Assembly: GCA_015680685.1 (NCBI GenBank)
Contig: MNCI01026636.1
Span: 47,970-111,969 of the forward strand
DNA length: 64,000 nt
Direction: 5' to 3'
From: Gnetum montanum
Lineage: Eukaryota > Streptophyta > Gnetopsida > Gnetales > Gnetaceae
Made by a program: the position numbers and the translations under genes. Below are positions 22,550 to 34,599 of this stretch, in pieces (position 1 is the stretch's first letter; each line of letters starts with the position of its first letter). A model generated the notes under the pieces. It searched no databases and was not told where the DNA came from. It was given only the letters and a program-made list of their open reading frames with translations.

Positions 22550-23807
22550 TGACGAGCTAGGAAAAATTTGGTGCTAGATACCTTTAATCTTTATCTTCAT
22601 TTCTTTTGTTGTATAAATTGTCACCTCATCTGTGACTAACCCACAAGTCATACCCTATGGAGAAATGGTTTAAATTCAAAAGATCATCAAGACATAAAAC
22701 CAATGATTAGATCTAGATTCAATTGAGAACACCATAGTTACAATTTTCATCCATAAGTAAAATCAACAATATTCATCTTGACTTCTAACATTAAGTTCAA
22801 ATATGAATATAATTAATTAAACAAAATTGAATTTAAATAAATTTATGAGAAATAAGGAAGATTACAAAGGAGACGTCACCTAATTTGTGACCGTACTTTA
22901 TTGTCTTCATAGTGCAACAACTTCACAATCTTAAAACATTGTTGGTTGTTAATTGTCATAAAGCATCAACACTCTTCCTTCATAATTTTCTACACAAAAA
23001 AATTTCTAGTCTAGTGTGGTTCTCTCAATAGTATCCTCTCTCTATTTTCTCAATATTTTTTTCTATTCTCTTGCCTCTCTGTTGTTTTAGTTAGGGAATT
23101 TATAAGGATCAGTCTGGCACATAAGGATCCATCATCCATGTGTAATGACCATGGCAATTACTACCCACATGTAACATCCACTACCACCACCCACATAGGT
23201 AACATTCATTATCATGTCCACTACCACCACCCATGTAGGTAACATTCATCCATCGATCATGTGGCAAAGAAACACACAGCTCCCACCACCCATGTGCATG
23301 TAATAGTTGTAGCAACATGCAATCATAAAAATGGCTAGGAACCACACTTCATTACTGATGTAATGTCCACTATAGAAAAATGGTAATCTCTATCAAGGTA
23401 ACTTGTAGGAAATAGTTGCAATTTTGTAGTCAAAGAATGTGGTTGATGGAGCAACACACCCATAGTGCAATGCTAACATCCAAGTTGCAGCTTCATTACT
23501 GCCATAAATCCTCAATGTGCATTCCTATTACTACTACAAAAACAAAATCAAAAACTAGAAAACATAACACCAGTATAGATCAAGGAATTGTATTCTTCAA
23601 TTACCACCACATGGCTGCCTAACAACAAAACTTGTCTCTGGTTTGAGTCTTTAGTACATAAAAACTAATAATCTAATAAAAATCTAGTAATAATAAAGTA
23701 ATACTCATCACTATAATAAACTAACATGTATCAAACTAAAATAATTAAAATAAAAATTAAACAATATGTAATTAAGATTTAGAAACTACCAATTTTGGGG
23801 TTTAACA
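22550..23807 (-). repeat. Element D 3' LTR
   Basis: 1258 bases, starting TGACGAGCTAGG and ending GGTTTAACA on the plus strand. It aligns along its length with 41129-42260. It contains about 120 bases more than the other copy, mainly extra CCACCACCCA-type repeats around 23170-23235. A clean short frame at 23416-23622 has no recognisable product. Confidence 0.92.
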
Positions 23808-24027
23808 TAGCCCTCGACTAGCCTTGGCCAGTGCTTGGCCACAAAGGCAAAAATAAAATAAAATAAAACATCAATAGATGTATATAGAATTATTCCAAGA
23901 TATATTTTTTTGGGCATTCAAAATTTAACATATTGGAAACATGTAAAAATTTAACAAGAAAAAAATAAAAATAAGAATAAATTTATTTATTGCCTAAATG
24001 TCCAAATATTTATTTACTAATTATACC

Positions 24028-24650
24028 TGATGAGAGCAGTTACTTTAGTAGTTATTCTAATTATTAGAGNNNNNNNNNNNNNNNNNNNNNNNNNNNNNNN
24101 NNNNNNNNNNNNNNNNNNNNNNNNNNNNNNNNNNNNNNNNNNNNNNNNNNNNNNNNNNNNNTAGAGTGGTTACTCTAGCAGTTACTTTAGTAGTTATTCT
24201 AATTATTAGAGTGGTTACTCTAATTATTAGAGTAGTTACTCCCAAGTCTATATATACAGTGCCCAGGTGCACAATTGGGGGTGAAGTCTATATATACAGT
24301 GCCCAGGTTGCACTAGTTTAGGATGTGTATGACAAGTGGGAATAGATGCTAGTGTTAGGATTAGTTAGAAGTTAGTTAATGAGTAGTTAAGTTAAGTTAG
24401 TCACTTAGTTACCTCTCTCCTTCCCTACTAGCGTAGGACATAAAAACATAAAAGCTATAAAAATCATATGCCTCAAGCTTACTTAACCATACAATCGTGA
24501 CATACAAGTAAGCTTGTGAAGAAAATGATCAATCAACCCATCCTTGTTCCACAAGGATACATAAGCACTTAGTCCTTGGAATTCAATCGGATCATGCATG
24601 AAACACTTATATTCATATGGTTGAGCATAGGGGTACCTTGTCACTCATCA
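24028..24650 (+). mobile_element. Solo LTR (G) lacking its R core, TSD ATACC
   Basis: A TGATGAG...CTCATCA unit with perfect ATACC duplications (24023-24027, 24651-24655), inserted in element D between its 3' LTR and integrase. Its U3 carries the TCTAATTATTAGAG array also seen in F and H and is interrupted by a 92-N gap. Between U3 and U5 the R core with the poly(A) inverted repeat is missing, and a 25-base segment with the TATA box (24244-24268) is repeated at 24284-24308. Confidence 0.9.
24070..24161. other. Assembly gap (92 N) inside repeat array
   Basis: The gap falls within the palindromic TCTAATTATTAGAG array of the solo LTR, so it is probably a collapsed or unresolved tandem repeat. 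Confidence 0.99.
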
Positions 24651-26192
24651 ATACCTATTTCTCTTTTAATGATAAACTTTTATTCTTGAACATCAGTTCA
24701 CATATAACTCGGTTAGGAAAGTCTTGCCTAGGATTAATTGGACTTAACCTCATCTTATAAGGTCTACTTTGTTAGGTGTAAGAATGTCTTATAAACTCAA
24801 GGTTTAAACGTTTCCTATGATTCAAGGATTCAAGATGCATTACTTACATCTAAAGCATTCCCTAACTTAATCTTGGCTTAGCTTCCAAGTTTGTTATACC
24901 CTACTATCATATCCTTTGTTAATTGGTTATCCCCTCCCCCTAATTAAGATAAGGTATATAACATACCTAGGTTAATTAGCAAATATAAATTATTAAAATG
25001 AGATATGGTCAAAGGATATACCAAAAGCAAAAGTTTCCCTAGGTTTTATATCTTTAGACTAAGAGGAAACCAAAGGAAATGGGTGAATGAGTGTAAGTAT
25101 CCATCATTGGCTACCATAGTAGGGATCTCAACCACTAATGTCTATGGAAGACATGATGAAAAACATAAAGAAAACCCATGCACAAAGTACCACTAGTTAG
25201 AGGGATGACCATGCAAGAGAAAATAAGAAGAGAATACAACAAAAATGGAATAGAGAAATAGAAAATGATAAAAACTAGGTAAAACAAAAGTAAAATGAAT
25301 AATAATATGATAAGTACAAAGAAACAAAAGCAAAATAACCAAATAACATAGTAAGAGGAATGATTAAAAGTGAAGGTGCCTATTAACATACCAACTATGG
25401 AGGAGTCACTTCTTCACTACCAATGTTATACCCTAGTTCTAAGGTAGTTGCATCTTGATTTGATTGGTAATTATTGCCTATCCCTTAAACACTCTACTTA
25501 CACAAGGGGGTTCTTATATGATGCTTAAAATTGTGAGTTTTGAAGCATCACCCCAACTGTAAGGTTCTTGTGGGAGTAGTGCTCAGCTCATGATTGAAGG
25601 TTCCTGTGGGGTCATTTTTTTATTTCTAGTTTTTTTATTTTCTTCTCTCTTTTTTCTTTTTATTTTCTCTCTTTTTTTCTTTTTCTTTTCTCTTTTTTTC
25701 AAGAAATTCAATATCTGACCAACTTCAACCATGAGGTTCTTGTGGGGCCAATTTCATTTTATAAGGATTTCTCACGTGTCTTAATATTGATATATGTCTT
25801 TTACTACCAAATAAACTAGGTCCAATATAACACACCCTTTCTACCTTAGTGACTCATCCAATCAGGTACTTAATAGAAACCAAACACTAATAAGCATTAC
25901 CCTAAACTAAGCTATTTAGCCACCTTAACCTATAAAACTTGTACTTAAAGAATATTATTAAAAAATAATAAAGTTTATTGTGTGTAAGATACTTATTGAT
26001 CTAAGGCTCACCCTTAGTTGGATTTTTGGTTTAAACCTACTTATCTCAAGGTAGGAGGAGTTGTCCTTCTCCCTTGCATTCCAGACATGATGTTATCAAA
26101 TTCTTTATAGTCCCAACTAACAATAGAATTTTCTATTGCTCTCTACATTTTTCAAGGTAAAATTTGTATATTGTAAATACTACTTTATAGTT
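24651..26192 (-). other. Element D non-coding 3' region
   Basis: There is no coding sequence that I can support between the solo LTR and the end of integrase. Two short frames (25005-25196 plus, 25135-25389 minus, hydrophobic) have no conserved motif. A polypyrimidine tract lies at 25615-25700. Confidence 0.6.
25615..25700 (+). repeat. Polypyrimidine tract
   Basis: About 86 bases of almost pure T and C (runs of TTTTTTCT), followed by AAGAAATTC. On element D's sense strand this is a long purine tract about 0.5 kb 3' of the integrase end. Confidence 0.8.
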
Positions 26193-27330
26193 TATTCTAT
26201 GACATAAAAGTCTTGTTGAAGGTTATTTTTAAAAGCTAAGACTTCTAATGGATTGTTGTTATGTAATTTATAAGTTATGGGATAAGTTGTGTTACTTAGC
26301 TCTACAAGTTCATCTTCTCCAAGTTTCTCAATATGATATTGATAATATAATTTAAGTATTTGTCCATTAACTAAGAATTTAGTTGATGAATCATCAATAG
26401 GTGATATGAGAATGCTTCCATTATCATGGGGTTGGATAACTAAATAAGGGCCTTTCCACCTAGTTGTTAATTTCCTAGAAATTTATGTGATCTCATATTG
26501 TAGAGAAGAACTTTATCACCTATAAAAAAGTGTTTTTTAAAGATATTCTTATTATATAATGTCTTCATTTGTTTTTTATTTACAATTTTTTGTTTGTCAA
26601 GAGCATGTAGTTGCATTTTGTCTTCATGAAGTTGGTTAATTTGGGCATCCTAGTTCATGTCTTCATCAAAGTTGAGTTGTTGGGATAACCATAAAGATTA
26701 ATATTTAAGTTTAACAAAGACATAACTTACCAAAAACCAATTGATAAGGTGAATATCCTAAACTTGGCTAATAGGTAATTCGATAAGCCCAAAATGCATC
26801 TTGCAATTTTTTAGATGAATCTTTTTCTTTAGTACATATAGTTTTTGTTAATATATTCAAGATAATTCTATTATCATCCTCTACTTGGCCATTTATTTGA
26901 GGATGATTGGCAGTAGCTATTTGATATTGGATACCACAAGACTTAAGGAATTTTTTCATGATTGTATTGACAAGATGGATTCCTTGATCACTAATGATCG
27001 CTTGTGGAGTTCCAGAACATGTTAAAATATTTTTTCTAAGGAATGATACAAGAACCTTAACATAATTTGTTGGGGTGGCTTTTGCTTCTACCTATTTGAT
27101 GACATAGTTAATACAAACCAAAATGTATTGAAATCTGTTAGATGGTGGAAATGGTTATAAAAATTCTATACCCCACACATCAAATGGTTCTATTATTAAA
27201 ATTTTTTTTAAGGGAATTTCATGTCTTTTTGTTATGGCTCCCATTCTTTGACATTTATCACATTCCTACACATACTTATGTGTATCTTTAAAAATTGAGG
27301 GCCAATAAAATCCACTTTGAAGGATTTTGA
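26193..27330 (-). pseudogene. Element D integrase remnant
   Basis: Reading leftward, the zinc-binding part lies near 27330-27250. The core begins near 27125, where the first catalytic Asp of the V-D-Y motif is Asn. IISDQGIHL near 27000 keeps the second Asp, and ANHPQINGQVEDDNR near 26900 keeps the Glu. AFWAYRITY closes the core. The C-terminal domain has GDKVLLYNMRSHKFL, then a one-base shift, then TRWKGPYLV (GPY at 26444-26452) and FLVNGQILK. It ends at TAA 26193-26195 with no chromodomain. These phrases are typical of the Athila/Tat clade. At least three breaks make it non-functional. Confidence 0.88.
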
Positions 27331-27668
27331 TAGTGGCATGTTTGCTATCAAAGTGGCCACCCCCTAAATCATCATGGCACATTTGTATAATTTCTTGTTA
27401 TTTATTCTTAGCCACACATCTCCTTGCTATGTTATCCTTACAGATTTGATAGAAATATGCACTACTCCAGATGTACCTAGATATGGTATGCATGAAAAAT
27501 TTCTTTTCTTCCTTAGTTCAATTGGTAGGGGTTTTCATAGTGGCTAGATAGTTGGCTATATTAGTAAACAAAGCATTCTTTCTTATAAAAAAAGATTGTT
27601 CATCAAAAAATTTATTATGAAAGACTCCTTGTGTTCAATTCTCATCAATATTTTCTAGCCTTGAAAGA

Positions 27669-27950
27669 TTATCTGCTACTACATTTTTTCTCTCTTTTAT
27701 CTAAATATCTAAGTAAAATTCTTAGAGTAATAAGAATCATCTCATTATTCTTACATTTTCTATTTTTTTTCGTAGCTAAGAATTTAATGGCTGGATGATC
27801 AATATATACTCTAGTTTTATATTCTATTAAATAATGTCTAAATTTATTTAGAGCATATACAATAGCTACTAATTCTTTTTCTATAGTTGTATAGTTTACT
27901 TGGGCTTGGTCTAAAATTTTGGATACATAATAAATCACTTGTGATTTATG
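27669..27950 (-). pseudogene. Element D RNase H remnant
   Basis: An open stretch containing QVNYTTIEKELVAIVYALN and YIDHPAIKFL, the central and C-terminal hallmarks of the retrotransposon RNase H (Glu of EKEL, Asp of IDH). It lies between RT and integrase. The N-terminal catalytic Asp region is not intact in this frame. Confidence 0.85.
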
Positions 27951-28199
27951 ATCAATCTATTGTCCTAAAAATACACCTACTATTGTGTCACTAGCATCAC
28001 ACATTAGATCAAATGGATAATCCCAATTAGGTGCATTTAATATAGGGGCTATGGTTACTCATTTTTTTCAATTCCAATAATGCTTCTTGATAGTTATTAG
28101 TCTAAACAAATGAAACATATTTTTCTAATAGCATGTATAATGGTTTAGCAATTTTTGACAAGTCTTTGATAAACCCTCTATAATACCCAGCATGTCCTA

Positions 28200-28930
28200 G
28201 AAAAGATCAAAGAGTCTTTAAATTAGTTGAAGCTAGAAGTATAGATATGACTCTTATTTTCGCATCATCCATCCTTATCCCATCTTTAGAAATAACATGT
28301 CCTAAAACTATGCTACTCGTAACCATCAAGTGACTCTTTTCCCAATTTAATTTTAAATTTTTATCAATACATCTATCTAAGACATCCATAAAGTTTCTTC
28401 ATAAATATTCCCATAGATTTAAAATCATCCATAAAAACTTCAACATAATCTTCTAACATATTAGAAAATATTATGATCATGGCTCTTTGGAAAGTAGTTG
28501 GTGCATTACAAAGGCCAAAAGGCATATGTTTATAGGTAAAAGTTTCATAAGAACATGTAAAGGTTGTTTTATGTTGGTCTTTAGGGACAATGGCTACTTG
28601 ATTATAACCACTAAATCCATCCAAGAAGCAATACTATTCAATTCCTTCTAATTTTTCCAAAATTTGATCTATGTATGGTAATGAAAAATGGTCTTTCTTT
28701 GTATTTTGGTTTAACCTTCTATAATCTACATAGACTCTCCATTTTTCATCCTTTTTTGGTACTATAGTAATGGGGCTTACTCATTCACTATCAGCCATTG
28801 GATAAATTATTCCTTCTTTTCAAAATTTTGAAATTTGATCCTTAACAATTTGTTTTAAGGATAAATTAATTTGTCTTGGGGGAATTCTTACTAGTTTTAC
28901 ACTATCCTCTAAATAGATATGATGTTGGCA
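28200..28930 (-). pseudogene. Element D reverse transcriptase remnant
   Basis: The palm is clear at 28624-28373: DGFSGYNQVAI, TFTCSYETFTYKHMPFGLCN, APTTFQRAM and the catalytic VFMDDF, with both Asp residues kept. The thumb follows at 28389-28207 (KCH-like WEKSHLMV, VLGHVISKDGI). The fingers, to about 28930, are in other frames. The palm and thumb frames overlap at about 28373-28389, showing a frameshift. Of all the RTs in the window this one has the best-kept active site. Confidence 0.9.
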
Positions 28931-29389
28931 AATGTTGGATGAGATTCCTTAGTGGAGGTCCTCATAACTCCTTGCAAATGCCTTAGATTTTCTACGTAGA
29001 ACTTCTAATAATTTTCTTTTTTACTCATTAATAAGTTGAGAATTTATTATTAATGGTTTATTATCATCTAGGAAAACATACTTAAGTGTACTATACAGTT
29101 CTTTAAGATCCAAGAAATCTTTATTTTTTGGTTGAATTATTTATCCAATATTCCCTAAACCCAAATTCAAAATCTAGTCAAGGAGATCTTGTTGTTCTTT
29201 AGTTGAGGGATCTAAAGGTCCTTCCTCAAAATTTTTCAACACTAAGGTTTTCCTATCTTGTGCCATTGTTTAAGTGGGTAAAGTGTAAGATTTTGAATTT
29301 GGGTTTAGGGATATCATTTAAATGTAGATCTAAAAGAAAAGTTAAAGTTGTCCATATCTACAATTAATTACTGCATTAACTATTTCTAA

Positions 29390-29740
29390 CTAAGGTCTAT
29401 CTAATATAATAGGAAAATAATCAGGATATTTTACTTCCAAAACAACAAAGCCAATTGGATATTTTCCTTTTTCTACCTCAATTATCAAGTTCTCTACTAT
29501 TCCTATGAGTTTTACATTTGAACCATTAGCCAATGATATTTTCATTTTTACTCCTTTGATATCTTGTATATCAAGTGACCTAGCCATTTTAAGAGGCATG
29601 ATATTAATGCTAGCTTCTAAATCCAATAGGGCATTTTCAATTACTTGTCCATTTATTTTGATTGGGATGGTAGGGACTCTAGGATCTTCATATTTTGGAA
29701 TCTCATGATTTTTTATAAGTTGAGAAAGATTTCCAACCAA
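29390..29740 (-). pseudogene. Element D aspartic protease remnant
   Basis: A 116-codon open stretch with the retropepsin fold markers: KINGQVIENALLDLEASINI, where DLGAS is expected, then MPLKMARSLDI and, near the end, FPIILDRP. The catalytic Asp is present but the active-site Gly is Glu, which should abolish the fireman's-grip turn. The surrounding phrases (IPIKINGQ, SINIMP) are those of Athila/Tat proteases. It lies between gag (upstream on the minus strand) and RT. Confidence 0.88.
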
Positions 29741-29749
29741 ATAAACCCA

Positions 29750-30895
29750 TTTAGAAATTTTTTTCCTTTCTTCTCCTAGTGCATAATTCCCTTTAAGTAT
29801 TTAGCATAAAGAGGTGTCTCTTTTACTACTTCTTCTAAAGGGATATGCAAATACAATTCACTAAACATTTTTCAAGATGGGTTTTAGTTATTAAATCCTC
29901 TTGTAATCGTTTAGGGAAAGGAGGTAAAACTGTTTTCCTAGAGAGTAATGGTTGTTCTTTTTCCCTAGTTGTTTGCTCTTCCTCGTTTACTATTTGTGGC
30001 TAAATTTCTTCTTATGTCCCTACCCTCTGAAATCTCACCTTCTTTTTGGGTTTAGGTTTAATTGTTTTTCCACTCTTTATAGTGATGGAATGTAATTTCT
30101 CTTTACCCTTTCTTTGAGATGTATAATTTGGTTCAAGTTGGGATGGTAATTCATTTTTTGTTAAGTCCTAAAATCTCCTTCTACGCTAACTCATGAATTA
30201 TCTACTTTCTTCTATGAAGGAAGTAAGGCTTTGGGTGAATATCTAAGTGTTCATTAGTTGGATTCTTAAATGGCATAAAGTTATTTTGAGGATATTTTTG
30301 TTGGTAAAATGGTCATTAAGGAAAGTTTATTATTAGTTGGCTCTTAAATTATTAAAAAGTCTTTATTGACTCTTGCATTTCCTCTTGAAAATAGAACAAG
30401 GCTAGGCAGGTTGTTTGGTTATGTTGGGGACTACCACAAATGTTGCACATTTCTCCTTGAATTCCATGATCTTGTTTTTTTAATTAATTGTGTCAATTCA
30501 TCCACTTATTTATTTAACTATTCTATTTGTTAAGTCATGTCTTACATAATATTGGGTTTTAGCCAATTTTTACTTTGATCTACTAATGAATCTTTTCTAG
30601 GATCACATTTAAAATATTTCCTCCCCATGAAAAGTCAACATTTTGCCTACAATAAGGTAATATGCCTTCTACGAAGATTTGAATTAATTGATGGCCTAGG
30701 AATCCATGGTTTGGATTTTTTAAGCATAATCCTTTAAATCTATCAAAGGTACTCTCATAATCTTCATTCTCATGTTGCATAAAACTCATTAATTACTTCC
30801 TTAATGAATACAACCTATCATTAGAAAGAAATATTTGTAGAAAAGCATTATTAAATTCATCCCATGAACTAATTTGTGTTCTTAGGGTTTGTAAC
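29750..30895 (-). pseudogene. Element D gag, C-terminal part
   Basis: The gag core (30789-30583) has YESTFDRFKGLCLKNPNHGF and FVEGILPYCRQNVDF, characteristic of the Retrotrans_gag domain. Downstream, CNICGSPQHNQTTC (30447-30406) is an intact CX2CX4HX4C zinc knuckle, which would bind element RNA. Many stops lie between the pieces. The frame is cut at 30895 by insertion of element C; the N-terminal part resumes at 40043. Confidence 0.85.
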
Positions 30896-31700
30896 TAATG
30901 AATCAAAATTTTCCAGGCCCCGATATTAGGTACCCAATATCAGGTATGTGATATCGTGGCCTAGATACAATATCGTATACGCAATATTGTGATTCTTGTG
31001 TTAGCACATAGTTGACAAGTTTTTAGTAGAGTTCTTTTCTTTCTAGTCCTTTTGGTAGTTTAGTTTTCAATTTTCAATTTCTTTTTTTCAAGCTAGTTAT
31101 TCCTAGTACATGCCCGTAGTATGATGTTTGTAATTGCACAACACCTTTGTTCGAGTGTGACGTACTTGAACAAATGCATGACCAGTAATAAAGATCAAGA
31201 TTACTTTCATCATTGCAACATTCACTTAGATTAATTTTTGTTGTTTTAATTATTTAATGCATTCTTTAGTCAACAGTTCTATTTATTGTTATTTACTTTT
31301 CCTATCATTAAGCAGAATGTGTACACCTTAATCATGAGCATTTAAGTGCGAATACTTGGCATGCCCAAAAATAATGCCATGAAGTCCAAGACATGTACAA
31401 ATGGTTAAGTATGGATACCATCGCCATAGGCTAATTTAGGTTTTACTTCCATTATTAGTTTAATCAATTTATCTTTCCTGTTATCAGGAGTAACATAGAA
31501 TTAGGACAACATCATATGCCTCACTCTAGACTAAATCATATGAGATAAAGCTACTACTACTCTAGGTGGAAAGACAGCAAACTATGATCAATGTATCACT
31601 ATCTAGGTGCCATAAATAGTCCATCTATAGAGTTCAACTGCATTGTGTATACATGCTCGTATTTGTATGGTCGAGCATAGGGGTACCTTGCCACTCATCA
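30896..31700 (+). repeat. Element C 5' LTR
   Basis: It starts TAATGAATC (TG mutated to TA) and ends CCACTCATCA. U3 has GATATCG/AATATCG motifs at about 30919-30990. R contains AATAAAGATC near 31188. It aligns throughout with 39216-40042, at an estimated 85 percent by eye over the R region. Confidence 0.93.
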
Positions 31701-31719
31701 TTGGCACCATTGTTAGGGA
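31701..31719 (+). other. Element C primer-binding site
   Basis: TTGGCACCATTGTTAGGGA follows the 5' LTR directly. It differs from the tRNA-Asp complement mainly by transitions. Confidence 0.75.
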
Positions 31720-31825
31720 TGGTTCTAGTTATCTAAATTAGTTATATTACACAAGATTGCTATAAAAGGGAATTAACAATGTATCTTTCAAAAAGTGTTC
31801 AAACACACACCACAAATCGACAACA

Positions 31826-34318
31826 ATGTTTCACTCACATGAAAATGATTATGAACCATATAGCGCACCTATTCATTGGAGAACTAATGAAATATACAAT
31901 GAAGAAGATTGAACTGATCCACCTTATGAAGGGATTTTTCATGACCATGGCCACCCTCATGACACTCAAAGACTACATTCACCTAAGGTAGAAAATATTG
32001 AAGAAGATGACATCAATCCTCAATTGGGGGAGGCCTCAAGGCCTAAGACCTCCTCGGTACTTAGAAATGATAAACCAAGGGACCTTGAGGAACATTATAG
32101 AAGCCATGGTTATCATACCAATTCCTCCTTTTCATCTTCCCCCTTAACTTTAACATCTAGCTCTAATGAAGATGAACATAGGTATAGAGATAGAGCTCCG
32201 CAAAAGGGTTGGAATAAAAGCAAAAATTGAACCCACAGACACACTCAAGGTCATCAACATGAACACAAGTTCCATCATCACCATTGATCAAATAGAGATT
32301 TTAATCACAACCTGTCTAATGATGATCAACCCCTATTAGTCCCTAAAAGCCCAATGCACATCGTAGAGGCCATTAAAATATCTCACAAGCATCACAAGAA
32401 GAGTCAACTACCTAAGCTCAACCTGAATAATATTCCAAAATTTGTAGGAGGCTATGATTCAAATATGCAACATCATTTACAAGCCTTCCATGATGCTTGT
32501 GTGCTCAACAATGTGGACAGTAAATGACAAAAGCTTAAGCTATTTCCTAGGACACTAATCGATAACGCTGAAGTGTGGTATAGATCATTGGAACCAAATT
32601 CAAATAGACGATGGTCAACCATGTTAAAAATTTTCAATAAAAGATATCAAACCTATGCACAAGTGTCCACCTTGAGGAGACAAATCCAAAGATGGAAATA
32701 AGAACAACATAAACCCTTGGACATGGCCTTAGATAGATACTATGCCTTACTAAATAAATGTCTAGGTCATAGGTTCTTTAAGAAAGAGCAAATAATCCAC
32801 ATTATAGATGGGCTTAGTAATGAAACAAGGGTGAACTTTGGAAAGTATGCCCGAGGACAACTATATAAGCTCCAATCCCACTAGGTCAAAGAACTAATAG
32901 AGCATCTAGTGAAAGAAGAAAGGGAATTGTCTAAATAGAAGAATGCCCAAGAATTTGAGTAGGACCCAAATCTAGAAACAACAAAGGTTTGGAACTACAA
33001 GGAAGAGGAAGCAACCAATTTTGAAAGGGTGATATAGTCCTAACCTTTGCCAATATAGAAATTGATAGATGAAATTGAGGCAAAGCATAACAAGATGATC
33101 ATATGGGCAAATGAACAAAGTGTGAACTTAGAAGACATTGTCGAGGAGAGGGTCATCCAAAATAAACCTAGCAATTGAAATAAAAAAAGGGCACAAAAAT
33201 TAGAAATAGTTAAGAACACTATTCGGCAACTAAGGAGAATGGCTAAGGATAATGAGGCCAAAGGCTCAACTATAGATAATGAGGATGGATGTGATGTCTA
33301 TTTATATGATCATCCAAAGGGCCATTTCCTAGTCTTTTCACATCTATATGAGCATTGGGCAAGGAAGCTACACCCAAAATTCGTACAAAGGTATCAGTTT
33401 AGGCGCATTCCATAAGGTAATTATGAACAACCCCATAACCCATTATACTACGTTGATAGGAGCTATTACCAGCCTCAACACTTTGCTCCACCATAGTGGA
33501 AAAACTCATAGGCATGGGGGAGGCCACCATCTAGCCAACCACATCCTCCCTATCTACCAAAACAAAACACTTACTATGTTCAACATCCTATTTCTCCAAC
33601 TAGTTTTAAATCCTCTACCTCCAATCACCATTATCACTCTCCTGAGTATCATTGACCCATGTCTTCTCCTGAGGGATCACCAACTCATACGTCTCACACT
33701 TCTCCTCACTCTCAGTATTCTCGTCCTTCAACTCCCTCTACATGGCCATCAGATATAACAGATGGTTTCGCACCACTATGCCAACCAATGAATGTAACTT
33801 TTGTTGCTACTATTAATGAAAGTAGGTTACTCATGAAATGTTGTAAGTGTCCCTTCTTTAGGCATGGCCATAGGAAGAAGAATCAAGCTTCCAAATCTAC
33901 TCCATCCTCTAAACCAGCCTAAGGTCAACTTCGTGCCACACCTTCCTTAGCTCCATCAACAACCTGTATCACTATACCCAAGCCTCCATCTCACACTCCA
34001 ACATCCACACAATCAAGTGAATTCACCAATGTGAAGGGACACATAGATCCATGCATACTACCATATAGTCAAGGGTGTCATAGTGTCCTGGATTTCCCTC
34101 ATAATGTACACACACCATCTAACCTACCCCAGTATGCTTTTTATAATCAAGTGTGTGACCAACAATTTCTCTACCTAGCCACCATACCACCAATAGACAC
34201 CTAGTGGCTAGGGCATGAAGGGTTTCTAACATTTCATACATGTATGGATCCTATTCATCCACTTATTAATCCTAGCCACAACCAAATGTTTAGTTGTGGG
34301 GGTCACCCCCCATTCTAA
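31826..34318 (+). pseudogene. Element C gag: 831-codon frame with stops only
   Basis: From ATG 31826 to TAA 34316-34318 one frame can be followed without any insertion or deletion, broken only by about 16-17 premature stops. Parts: an acidic and His-rich N-terminus unlike that of H; a Ser-rich then R/D/H-rich stretch (about 32115-32290); the gag core (about 32400-32780) with IPKFVGGYDSNMQHHLQAFH and AEVWYRSLEP; a Lys/Glu-rich helix; the motif CDVYLYDHPKGHF (about 33290); a Pro/Ser/Tyr-rich region; a second zinc-knuckle-like CCKCPFFRHGH (about 33835); and a C-terminus ending SCGGHPPF. Neighbouring elements switch to protease after gag; this one does not. Confidence 0.82.
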
Positions 34319-34486
34319 TTTCCAAGATTCTTAAGTGTTAGTTTATCTTTTTTCTTTTACAATTTTTTGTCATTTCTCTATTTCTTTTACTTTTTTAATT
34401 ATTTTTTTTAATTTTCCATTGTAATCTCGACCATGAATAAGTTGATCATGTTGTCCATTAAGGTGAGCTTTTTCTCTATGTTGCCT

Positions 34487-34599
34487 TGTTATAAGGAACT
34501 GATTATTTGGATATTGAGACCACAACATCCATCCACCTATTCNTGTTATAAGGAACTGATTATTTGGATATTGAGACCACAACATCCATCCACCTATTC
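34487..34599. repeat. 56-base perfect duplication around a single N
   Basis: Bases 34487-34542 are repeated exactly at 34544-34599, separated only by one N at 34543. This is the signature of two overlapping contig ends scaffolded without merging, not of biology. The same pattern occurs at 56692-56785. Confidence 0.9.

Noticed and set aside
22572-22578. Alternative left end of D's 3' LTR at TGCTAGATACC
   Set aside because: Starting at 22550 (TGACGAGC) aligns with 41129 in the other LTR and yields the ATATG/GTATG target duplication; the later start yields none.
24057-24272. Minus-strand frame running through Ns
   Set aside because: Half of it is the assembly gap and the rest is the palindromic U3 array.
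25135-25389. Hydrophobic 84-codon minus-strand frame
   Set aside because: It is encoded by an AT-rich, T-rich complement stretch in element D's non-coding region. Hydrophobicity is a by-product of composition.
31779-31991. 70-codon plus-strand frame at the start of element C
   Set aside because: The real gag frame is a different one, starting at 31826, which can be followed for 831 codons. This one is a shadow.
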